Part shown: positions 26,993-33,721 of the stretch, in pieces
Numbering within the stretch: position 1 is the stretch's first letter
How the letters are laid out: every line of letters begins with the position of its first letter
Assembly (NCBI RefSeq): GCF_026283965.1
Contig: NZ_JAPDPD010000001.1
Span: 517,939 to 581,938 of the forward strand
Origin: Dyella subtropica
Lineage (GTDB): Bacteria; Pseudomonadota; Gammaproteobacteria; Xanthomonadales; Rhodanobacteraceae
Length of the DNA stretch: 64,000 nucleotides
Direction: 5' to 3'
Notes under the pieces: model-generated
Told to the model about the DNA's origin: nothing
Database searches by the model: none
The model's input: only the letters and a program-made list of their open reading frames with translations
Made by a program: the position numbers and the translations under genes

Positions 26993-27439
26993 ATGGTCAC
27001 GCAACTTACCGACCCCTTCCGCGGCTTCCGCTTTCGCGTCGAAATCGCCGGTATCCAGGTCGCGGCGTTTTCCGAAGCCAGCGTGCCGGACATCAATGTC
27101 GAAACCGTCGACTATCGCGAAGGCACCGATCCCATCTACAAGCGCCCCTTGTCGGGGCTGACCAGCTATGGCCACCTCAGTCTCAAGAAGGGGCTGACCA
27201 GCGGCATGGATCTGTACAACTGGCAGCAACAGGTTTCCCAGCTCGGCTCGGGCAGCCCCAGCGCGCAAAAGAACATCACGTTGGTGCTGATGGATGCCGA
27301 TGGCAGCGAGAAGGTGCGCTGGAATGTCATCAACGCGTGGCCTGTGAAATACGAGACCACCGGGCTCAACGCCAGCAGCAGCGACGTGATGGTGGAAACG
27401 CTGGAACTGGCGATGGACTACATGAACCGCATCAAGTGA
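26993..27439 (+). CDS. Inner tube protein 1 (Afp1/gp19-like)
   Basis: 148 residues with normal family length. The N-terminal pattern DPFRGFRFRVEIAGIQVAAFSE and the Y(K)RPLSGLTSYGHLSLKKG block are typical of gp19/Hcp-fold tube proteins, which stack as hexamers inside the sheath. It follows the sheath by 50 bases. With the second tube protein at 28017 it gives the usual pair of tube types found in eCIS. Confidence 0.92.
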   Translation: MVTQLTDPFRGFRFRVEIAGIQVAAFSEASVPDINVETVDYREGTDPIYKRPLSGLTSYGHLSLKKGLTSGMDLYNWQQQVSQLGSGSPSAQKNITLVLMDADGSEKVRWNVINAWPVKYETTGLNASSSDVMVETLELAMDYMNRIK

Positions 27440-27479
27440 TGACGGGCGCACGCAGCTTTTCTCTACCGAGGGGGACACC

Positions 27480-27866
27480 ATGGACGTGATCAGTACGGAA
27501 GTCGAATTCACTCTGCCGATCGGCTATCGGGACAGCGACGGCACCTTGCATCGCCAGGGTGTGATGCGGCTCGCCACGGCCGGTGACGAAATCCTGCCTT
27601 TGAAGGATCACCGCGTGCAGGCCAATCCCAGCTACCTGGCGATCATCGTGCTGTCGCGCGTGGTGGTGAAGCTGGGCACCTTGGAGATGATCAATACCAA
27701 GGTGATCGAGGACTTGTTCTCTGCCGATTTCAGCGCGCTGCAACAGCTCTACAACCGCATCAACCAGGTCGATGACGGCGGCGCCTCCACGCTTGCCGAG
27801 GAGGTCGGCGCACCGATGGGAAAGTCGGAAACGTGGCCGCGCCCGATCAGCTCTACGCAGAGATAG
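27480..27866 (+). CDS. Phage tail assembly-type protein of the eCIS
   Basis: 128 residues; GAGGGGG lies 7 bases before ATG 27480. The pattern VEFTLPIGYRDSDGTLHRQGVMRLATAGDEI and IVLSRVVVKLGTL matches the small tail-assembly proteins that lie between tube genes in several eCIS loci and resemble phage tail assembly chaperones. It probably helps sheath or tube subunits fold before assembly. It overlaps the next gene by 34 bases. Confidence 0.75.
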   Translation: MDVISTEVEFTLPIGYRDSDGTLHRQGVMRLATAGDEILPLKDHRVQANPSYLAIIVLSRVVVKLGTLEMINTKVIEDLFSADFSALQQLYNRINQVDDGGASTLAEEVGAPMGKSETWPRPISSTQR

Positions 27867-28015
27867 CGTTCATCGCCTACCACTTTCACTGGTCGCTCGA
27901 CGACGTGCTGGCGCTCGAACACCGCGAGCGCCGTCGCTTTTGCGAGCACATAAGTCGCATCAACAAAGCGATGAGCGCGGACGATACGCGGCGCAGCCTC
28001 GATCTGGAGGGATGA
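27833..28015 (+). CDS. DUF6760-type small eCIS protein (Afp6-like)
   Basis: 60 residues from GTG 27833. The core IAFIAYHFHWSLDDVLALEH and RRRFCEHISRIN are the hallmark of the short Afp6-like/DUF6760 proteins always found just before the second tube gene. In phages the equivalent frameshifted product is a tape-measure chaperone; the role in eCIS is not settled. It starts inside the preceding gene and ends 1 base before the tube-2 start, so the three are coupled. Confidence 0.85.
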   Translation: MAAPDQLYAEIAFIAYHFHWSLDDVLALEHRERRRFCEHISRINKAMSADDTRRSLDLEG

Positions 28016-28016
28016 C

Positions 28017-28544
28017 ATGGCACTGGGCATCAATGCTGCCGCGGCGGCAGTGCAGCGCTTGGGTAAACACCTTGACCCTTTCAAGGCCTACAACTTCTTC
28101 GTCGAAGTGGAGAGCATCCTGGTGGGCGGCTTTACCTCCGTAAGCGGGCTGGAGTCGAAGATGGAGGTACACACCGTGCGCGAGGGCGGGGTGAACGACA
28201 AAAGCTACAAGCTGGGCGGGCCGGTGACCTACAGCGACATCACACTGGAGTCGGGCATCACCGCGCTCGACCCGGTATGGCTGTGGTACCAGTCCACCTT
28301 GCAAGGCAATATCAAGCGCAAGAACGGCTCGATCTACCTGCTCAACGACATGGGCATTCCCTATGTCTGGTACGACTTCTACAACGCGTATCCGATCGAA
28401 TGGCAGGGCCCCAGGCTGGATGCCAGCCAAACGCTGGTCGCCACGCAGCGCTTTGTACTGGCGCACGAAGGGATCAAGAAGAGCCTGGCGGCAACGGCTT
28501 ATGCCGCAGCGGCTGGTGCGGCCAGCGCAGCGGGAGTCATCTAG
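28017..28544 (+). CDS. Inner tube protein 2 (Afp5-like)
   Basis: 175 residues; GGAGG precedes ATG 28017. The gp19-fold pattern includes DPFKAYNFFVEVES, VGGFTSVSGLESKMEVHTVREGG and the ending DASQTLVATQRFVLAHEGI. In Afp the Afp5 paralogue adapts the tube to the spike hub. An alanine-rich tail (residues 155-175) is slightly longer than usual. A GTG that could start another frame overlaps its TAG stop. Confidence 0.9.
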   Translation: MALGINAAAAAVQRLGKHLDPFKAYNFFVEVESILVGGFTSVSGLESKMEVHTVREGGVNDKSYKLGGPVTYSDITLESGITALDPVWLWYQSTLQGNIKRKNGSIYLLNDMGIPYVWYDFYNAYPIEWQGPRLDASQTLVATQRFVLAHEGIKKSLAATAYAAAAGAASAAGVI

Positions 28545-28860
28545 TGCTTCGCACCGTCGCCATGACGCGTCCGCTGCAACGGCTGCGTGTGCGTGCCGGG
28601 CGGGGCATGCGCTTCGCGACGCATGGGTCTTTGCTGAGCGCGGCCGGCGGTCGGGTGGCGTTGTATTACCTGAGGATGGCATCGCAGTCGATGCAGATGC
28701 CGTATCGCCTGATCTGGCAGGGGCGGGTGCTGCTGGCGTCATCGACACGCATGTTGCGTATGCCCCATGCGTCTCTTGGCAGGCCAGAGCGGGATTTGCG
28801 CTTTGCAAGGTTGGCCCCTCACCACACGATTCGACCGCGCGCACTTGCTCCCTCTCCCCT
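28544..28860 (+). pseudogene. Possible gene remnant running into the repeat array
   Basis: A reading frame starting at GTG 28544 (overlapping the tube-2 stop) or ATG 28562 encodes about 100 Arg/Leu-rich residues (MTRPLQRLRVRAGRGMRF..., RVALYYLRMASQSM...) before it enters the REP array. The same frame stays open through the array and ends with the real gene at 29948-30235. Two readings fit: a genuine N-terminal half now split from its C-terminal half, or a chance open frame in GC-rich DNA. Support is modest. Confidence 0.35.
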
Positions 28861-29945
28861 CCGGGGAGAGGGTTGGGGTGAGGGGCGGGTGCTCGCGATG
28901 CCATCTCTACGTCGTCACCCCGGCGTAGGCCGGGGTCCAGTGGCGTTATCGCTCGGTTGTCGCGTTATCGCGACCTGGCTCGCCTGCCGCGGGCTTTCGA
29001 ACCGCTACCGCGGTCCGAGTCACTTTTCTTTGCTTGCCCAAAGAAAAGTAACCAAAAGAAAGGGCACCCCGGTTTCGCGCTCTACGGGCTTTGCCCTCCG
29101 AGTCCGTGAGGTCTGGCCGGGCTTTTCGACACGACGTCCCTGTCGTGTCGAAAAGGCGCAGGCGTCCATGCCTGCGCCCCCTGCGGGGCCTTATCGTCCA
29201 GCCCTCACCGCTGCACAGGGGGCCCGTCACGGGCTCGCTGCGCATCGCCTCGCTGTTGCTCCCTCTCCCCCTGCTCTTATTTCTCTTGGGGGAGAGGGTT
29301 GGGGTGAGGGGACGCTCTTGCCTCAGTCTTTGCAATTACTGCGAAGCTTCTCTTCGATGTTTGCCGCACAGACAAACGTCTTCGCAAGGTTGCCCCCTCG
29401 CCTCAATCCTCTCCCCGAAGGGGAGAGGAGGCCACGCTCGTCACAGTTCAAGGTCTTCGCAAGATGGTTTGGGCAGCGCGCAGACACTCCCTCTCCCTCA
29501 AGAGAAATAAGAGCAGGGAGAGGGGGGTGGGGTGAGGGGGCGCTCTTGCCACAGTCTTTGCAATTACTGCGAAGCATCTCTTCGACATTCGCCGCACAGA
29601 CAAACGTCTTCGCGAGGTTGCCCGCTCACCTCACTCTGCTCCCCGCAGGGGAGAAGAAGCATTGGAATGGGCTCCCCGGAGGGGAGAGGAGGCAGGTCTC
29701 GTCACGCTTCAAGGCATTCGCGAGAAGGTTTGGGCAGCGCGCAGATGCTCCCTCTCCCCCAAGAGAAATAAGGGCAGGGGGAGAGGGCCGGGGTGAGGGG
29801 CCGGGCTTGCGACAGTCTCCGTTATTACCTCAAAGCCGCTCTTCGATGTTTGCCGCACAAACAGAGGTCTTCGCGAGGTTGGCCCCTCACATCACTCCGC
29901 TTCCCGCAGGGGATAGGAAGCATGGGTTTGGGCTCCCCACAGGGG
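28845..29945. repeat. Cluster of REP-like palindromes with three tandem 230-260 bp units
   Basis: It contains repeated CTCCCTCTCC...GGGGAGAGG...GGGGTGAGGGG hairpins (near 28850, 29262, 29405, 29490, 29635, 29750 and 29895). Three larger units repeat the order CGCTCTTGCC, CAGTCTTTGCAATTACTGCGAAG, GCCGCACAGACAAACGTCTTCGC, and TTTGGGCAGCGCGCAGA. The CGCTCTTGCC block recurs at 29313 and 29541, and a variant at 29802 (spacings 228 and about 261). The composite element 28905-29070 is included. It splits the eCIS operon between tube 2 and the next gene. Confidence 0.85.
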
Positions 29946-29947
29946 CG

Positions 29948-30235
29948 ATGACAAATAGCATCACCGTCTTCGCCGATGCACCGCAGCAGCCTTCCGCCGC
30001 ACTGATCTACCGCAAATCTCCGGTCCAGGCTCCGGTCGATCTCGGCCAGCAAGTCAAACGCATCGAACAGCACGTCACCCGCAAGGTCGTGCATGAGATT
30101 GCGCAAGCCACGCCGTGGCGCGGCCATATGGAGAAAGCGATGTTGACGCCGCGCATGGTGCACGAGCTGGCCGAGCAGGTGGCTGGTTTGATGACGCGGC
30201 ATTCCTCGCTTGAACGTTACCGGCGGGGGCTGTGA
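29948..30235 (+). CDS. Small eCIS protein between tube 2 and LysM protein
   Basis: 95 residues from ATG 29948, directly after the repeat array. It begins with TNSITVFADAPQQPS and ends with a helical half (VKRIEQHVTRKVVHEI, MVHELAEQVAGLM, HSSLERYRRGL). The Arg-rich ending resembles the short proteins found at this place in other eCIS loci. The TGA overlaps the start of the LysM gene (TGATG). The exact role is unknown. Confidence 0.7.
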   Translation: MTNSITVFADAPQQPSAALIYRKSPVQAPVDLGQQVKRIEQHVTRKVVHEIAQATPWRGHMEKAMLTPRMVHELAEQVAGLMTRHSSLERYRRGL

Positions 30236-30879
30236 TGCTGGAGAAAGCGAAGATCATCGTGCAGCCGACCGCCAAGACCATCCCGGTGATGTACAACCCC
30301 ACCGAGTTGTCGCTCAACAAATCGGTGGTGGTGCAAGGCGAGGGATCGAACATCCAGTTCCAGCGCGTCAACGACGACGACCTGGTCGTGAACCTGTTTT
30401 TCGATACCTACGACAGCAAGACCGACGTGCGGCGTTATACCGACGAGATCGCCGCGCTGACCAAGCCCACCGTGGGTACCGGCGTGCGCAAGGAGCCGCC
30501 GACGGTGGTGTTCTCCTGGGCCGGCGCCCTGTTCACCGGTTTGATCGTGCGCCTGGAACAGAAATTCACGCTGTTCCTCGAATCCGGCGTGCCGGTGCGC
30601 GCCGAGTTGACGGTGACTTTCAAGTCGGTGCTCACCCCCCAGCAGGACCTGGCCGCACGCGGCTATTTCAACTGTCGGCAGTTCTGGACCGTTGCGGAGA
30701 ACGACCGGCTGTATCTGATCGCCGAGAACACCCTGGGCGACCCGGCGTTATGGCGCTTGATCGCCGATGCCAACGGCATCTATGACCCGCTGAACTTCCC
30801 CACGCCGGCCGATATCGGCAAGACGCTGGTGATCATCGACGTGCACGGCGAGTCGTACACACCGCCGGCGAGGGTGTGA
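30235..30879 (+). CDS. LysM-domain baseplate protein (Afp7-like)
   Basis: 214 residues from ATG 30235 (GTG 30232 is also in frame). The N-terminal part, with MYNPTELSLNKSV and VNLFFDTYDS..DVRRYT, is the Afp7/gp53-like domain. The C-terminal LysM-type segment is FWTVAENDRLYLIAENTLGDPALWRLIADANGI. In related particles this protein sits on the inner baseplate and clamps the tube to the hub. It overlaps the neighbouring stop and start codons. Confidence 0.9.
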   Translation: MLEKAKIIVQPTAKTIPVMYNPTELSLNKSVVVQGEGSNIQFQRVNDDDLVVNLFFDTYDSKTDVRRYTDEIAALTKPTVGTGVRKEPPTVVFSWAGALFTGLIVRLEQKFTLFLESGVPVRAELTVTFKSVLTPQQDLAARGYFNCRQFWTVAENDRLYLIAENTLGDPALWRLIADANGIYDPLNFPTPADIGKTLVIIDVHGESYTPPARV

Positions 30880-30881
30880 GC

Positions 30882-31934
30882 ATGTCCAACGACGCGCGCG
30901 CGGAAACCGCTGCCTTCCAACTGCTGCTCAACGGCAAGCCGCTGCCGACGAGCCTGTTGGCCGCCGTGCATTCGGTGGAGGTTTCCAACGAGATCAATGT
31001 GCCTGGCATGTTCAGCTTCAAATTCAACATGCTGTCGCAGAAGGGCAATTGGCAGGGCGCTGACCTGGACACGTTCAAGCCCGGGGATAAGGTGAGCATC
31101 CAAATGGGCATCGGACAGCCGAAGCCCCTGATCACCGCGCAGATCTATTCCATCGATCCCCATTTCGATGCCTATTCGGTCGCCACCGTCAGCGGCTTCG
31201 ACACCATGGCCAAGCTGCGCTTCGGCAATCACACCAAGATGTTCAAGGAGCGCAACGAAAACCAGATCGCCACGGAAGTGGCCGAGTCGTCGCGGGTGCG
31301 CATCGAAACGCCCGGTTCGCCGGTCACGCTCAATGCCTGCGTGTGGCAGCGCCAGCAAACCAACTACCGTTTCCTGTTGAGTCGCTGCGAGCTGCTCAAT
31401 TACGAGCTGGTGGTCAACGACATGACGGTGCTGTTCCGGCCCAGCGCGGAAGGGCTCAGCCCGGTGAAGTCGCTGGCCTTTCCGCGCGATCTGAAGCGCG
31501 TGAGCCTGCGCCTGCGTGTGCCCACCGAGGGCAGCACCGTGCAGATGCTCGGCTTCGATCCCGCCACCAATAAGGTGGTCAGCGCGCAGAGCAACCCCAA
31601 CTTGGTACGCGCGCGCATGGGTGGCAGCGAATCGGGCTACGACTTTATCGATGCCTTTCCCAGCGCCGCCATCACCGTCACCGACCCGACCCTGACCACG
31701 GTGGAGGCGCTGCAAGCGCGCGCCAATGCGGAATTCATGCAGAACCTCAATCGCTTTATCGAAGGCGACGCGGAGCTGGAAGGCGACCCAACGCTGGTGG
31801 CCGGCGTGAACATTCGCCTCACTGGCCTGAGCCAGCGCTTCGACGGCATCTATTACATACGTTCCAGCAAGCATAGCTATGACGACAGCACTGGCTATCA
31901 CACGACGTTGCAACTACGGAGGACGGGCGCATGA
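30882..31934 (+). CDS. Baseplate hub protein, gpD/gp27-like
   Basis: 350 residues from ATG 30882 (GTG 30876 also in frame). The segments VSNEINVPGMFSFKFNM, FKPGDKVSIQMG, YSVATVSGFDTMAKLRFG and a C-terminal GLSQRFDGIYYIRSSKHSYD belong to the late-control-D/gp27 hub family. It should form the trimer joining the tube to the spike. In Afp8 and Pvc8 the hub and spike are one VgrG-like chain; here they are two genes joined by an ATGA overlap. Confidence 0.88.
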   Translation: MSNDARAETAAFQLLLNGKPLPTSLLAAVHSVEVSNEINVPGMFSFKFNMLSQKGNWQGADLDTFKPGDKVSIQMGIGQPKPLITAQIYSIDPHFDAYSVATVSGFDTMAKLRFGNHTKMFKERNENQIATEVAESSRVRIETPGSPVTLNACVWQRQQTNYRFLLSRCELLNYELVVNDMTVLFRPSAEGLSPVKSLAFPRDLKRVSLRLRVPTEGSTVQMLGFDPATNKVVSAQSNPNLVRARMGGSESGYDFIDAFPSAAITVTDPTLTTVEALQARANAEFMQNLNRFIEGDAELEGDPTLVAGVNIRLTGLSQRFDGIYYIRSSKHSYDDSTGYHTTLQLRRTGA

Positions 31935-32563
31935 GCATGGATTTTCCGAAACCCCAGGCCCAGCCGGGGCAGCAGCTGGCCGGCGTGACGGTGGCGCAGG
32001 TCAATCGCACCGACGATCCCAAGGGCATGGGCCGGATTACTGTGAACTTCCAGATCGACGGCGCGCGGATCGAATCGGATTGGTTGCAGGTGATGAGCTT
32101 TTACGGCGGCCCGGATTACGGCGCCTTTTTCCTGCCGCGCAAGGATGAGTCGGTGCTGGTGGCGTTTGCCGACGGTGACATCAACCAGCCGTTCGTGCTC
32201 GGTACGCTGTGGAACGGCGGCATCAAGCCGCCGGTACAAGGTGCTGCGCGTCAGCAGGATGTGCGCTTGATCAAGACCAAGCAGGGCAAGCAGCTGCTGT
32301 TCGACGACAGCAAGGATGGTCAGCTCACCCTGATCGACGAAAAGCAGAACAAGGTGCAGATCGACACAGCCAACAATCGCATCGTGGTCGAGAGCAAAGG
32401 CGAGGTCAGCATCACTGCGGCCGGCAAACTCACATTGAAGGGCAGTGAAGTGGTGATCCAGAACACGTCCGGCTCGGTGAAGCTCGATTTGACCGCCGCC
32501 AGCTTGCAGGCGAGCGGCGGACAGAGCATGAAGCTCACCGCCACCATGATCGAGATCAATTGA
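31931..32563 (+). CDS. Spike protein, gpV/gp5-like with beta-helix
   Basis: 210 residues. The N-terminal OB-fold has VAQVNRTDDPKGMGRITVNF, YGAFFLPRKDESVLVAFADGD and PFVLGTLWNG, the gp5/VgrG core. Residues about 115-205 form a short beta-helix needle with repeated hydrophobics (LLFDDSKDGQLTLIDEKQNK, GEVSITAAGKLTLKG). It completes the spike begun by the upstream hub gene and carries the PAAR tip encoded next. Confidence 0.9.
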   Translation: MSMDFPKPQAQPGQQLAGVTVAQVNRTDDPKGMGRITVNFQIDGARIESDWLQVMSFYGGPDYGAFFLPRKDESVLVAFADGDINQPFVLGTLWNGGIKPPVQGAARQQDVRLIKTKQGKQLLFDDSKDGQLTLIDEKQNKVQIDTANNRIVVESKGEVSITAAGKLTLKGSEVVIQNTSGSVKLDLTAASLQASGGQSMKLTATMIEIN

Positions 32564-32580
32564 CGCGACGGAGCATCGAG

Positions 32581-32994
32581 ATGGGCAAGCCAGCCGCACG
32601 TTTCGGCGACAGTATCGTCAACGCCGCCGATATCCACATTGTCCTGATCCCCTCGCCCGGCGGGCCGGTACCCACGCCGCAGCCTTGCCCGTTCAACGGC
32701 AAGATCACGCTCAGCGTCAGCACCAATGTGCGCATCAACGGACGCCCGGCCGCACTGCAGGGCTCGATGGCGCAAAACATGCCACCGCACATACCGCAGG
32801 GCGGGCCGTTCCAGGTGCCGCCCACCAATATGGGACGAGTGATCCTGGCCAGCACCACCGTGCGCATCAACCGCCGCGGCGCGGCGCGCGCGGGCGATTT
32901 TTGCGAAACCTGCCACGACATACCGCCCGCGGGGCCGCAGGCGCCCATGCCGTTGGTGGTGGTCACCGGCGTGCCGAACGTGCTGATCGGATGA
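32581..32994 (+). CDS. PAAR-type spike tip protein (Afp10-like)
   Basis: 137 residues from ATG 32581 (GGAG 8 bases upstream; a TTG at 32560 would overlap the spike gene). The pattern PAARFGDSI, VRINGRPAALQG and TTVRINRRGAARAGD is the internal repeat of PAAR proteins. Cysteines at CPFNG and CETCHD could bind the metal at the cone tip. It would sharpen the spike and may carry cargo. Confidence 0.88.
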   Translation: MGKPAARFGDSIVNAADIHIVLIPSPGGPVPTPQPCPFNGKITLSVSTNVRINGRPAALQGSMAQNMPPHIPQGGPFQVPPTNMGRVILASTTVRINRRGAARAGDFCETCHDIPPAGPQAPMPLVVVTGVPNVLIG

Positions 32995-33037
32995 GGCTGA
33001 TCTTATGGGGCTGATCTTATGGGGATGATCGGATGAG
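32982..33037 (+). repeat. Four 14-base tandem units bridging PAAR stop and gp25 start
   Basis: The units are GCTGATCGGATGAG, GCTGATCTTATGGG, GCTGATCTTATGGG and GATGATCGGATGAG. The first unit contains the PAAR stop codon and the last contains the gp25 start codon. The two middle copies are identical, which indicates a recent slippage expansion. Confidence 0.85.
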
Positions 33038-33437
33038 CGCGATCCGCAACCAGGGCGATGACTTTCTCGGGCGTGGCTGGGCGTTCCCGGTGCAGGTGCA
33101 GGGTGGGCGCGTGGTCTTCGCCGTCGACGCGGAGGACATCCGCCAGGCGATTCTGCTGATCCTGCAAACGGCGCCGGGCGAACGGGTGATGCTGCCCGCG
33201 TTCGGTTGCCGCATCAACGAACTGGTGTTCGCGGCTGGCAACGCATCCACGCTGAGTCTGGCCCAGCTGTATGTACAGGAGGCGCTGGAGCAATGGGAAC
33301 CGCGCATCCAGGTGGCCGGCGTGGCGGCCAGCATCGACCCGCGCCAGCCCAACTGCATGCAGATCGCCGTCGATTACCTGATCCGCGATCGCAATCGCCC
33401 GGACAACCTGGTCTATCCGTTTTACCTGAAGAGCTGA
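33033..33437 (+). CDS. gp25-like baseplate wedge protein (Afp9-like)
   Basis: 134 residues with the GPW/gp25 signature: LGRGWAFPV, VDAEDIRQAILLILQTAPGERVMLPAFGC and YVQEALEQWEPRI. It links the sheath to the baseplate wedge and nucleates sheath polymerisation. The ATG lies in the last unit of the 14-base tandem repeat, leaving no strong ribosome site. In this locus it follows PAAR, whereas in Afp gp25 precedes PAAR. Confidence 0.93.
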   Translation: MSAIRNQGDDFLGRGWAFPVQVQGGRVVFAVDAEDIRQAILLILQTAPGERVMLPAFGCRINELVFAAGNASTLSLAQLYVQEALEQWEPRIQVAGVAASIDPRQPNCMQIAVDYLIRDRNRPDNLVYPFYLKS

Positions 33438-33457
33438 TCGTCGAAAGGAGTGACACG

Positions 33458-33703
33458 ATGAACCTGCACAACCTGCCAAACAACAACGATGCGCACGACG
33501 AGTTGCCTGGCGATACCGCGCGTACGCCCAGCCGCCTCGAGCAGCGCCTTGCCGTACTGCGCCAGGAATACGAGGCCGGCCAGACGCAACTGCGAGCCCT
33601 GGAGCAACGCTCACGCGACCTGCAGAACACGATGCTGCGCATCCATGGCGCGATCACGGTGTTGGAGGATTTGCTGGCGGAGGAATCGGCGCAGCCGGCT
33701 TGA
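33458..33703 (+). CDS. Short coiled-coil eCIS protein
   Basis: 81 residues from ATG 33458; AAAGGAG at 33444-33450 gives a strong start. The polar N-terminus (residues 1-25) is followed by a long predicted coiled coil (LEQRLAVLRQEYEAGQTQLR, LEQRSRDLQNTML, AITVLEDLLAEE). It lies between gp25 and the large baseplate gene. It could be an assembly chaperone or a small structural bundle; the family is not recognised. Confidence 0.75.
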   Translation: MNLHNLPNNNDAHDELPGDTARTPSRLEQRLAVLRQEYEAGQTQLRALEQRSRDLQNTMLRIHGAITVLEDLLAEESAQPA

Positions 33704-33721
33704 TGCAGGCCATGCGCAGCC

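Noticed and set aside
29260..29900. A CRISPR array
   Set aside because: Repeats are long, palindromic and irregularly spaced, with similar rather than unique sequence between them, and there are no cas genes.
28277..30235. A single 652-residue open frame
   Set aside because: It begins inside the tube-2 gene in another frame, and most of its length is repeated palindromic DNA. Only the last 95 codons look like a real protein.
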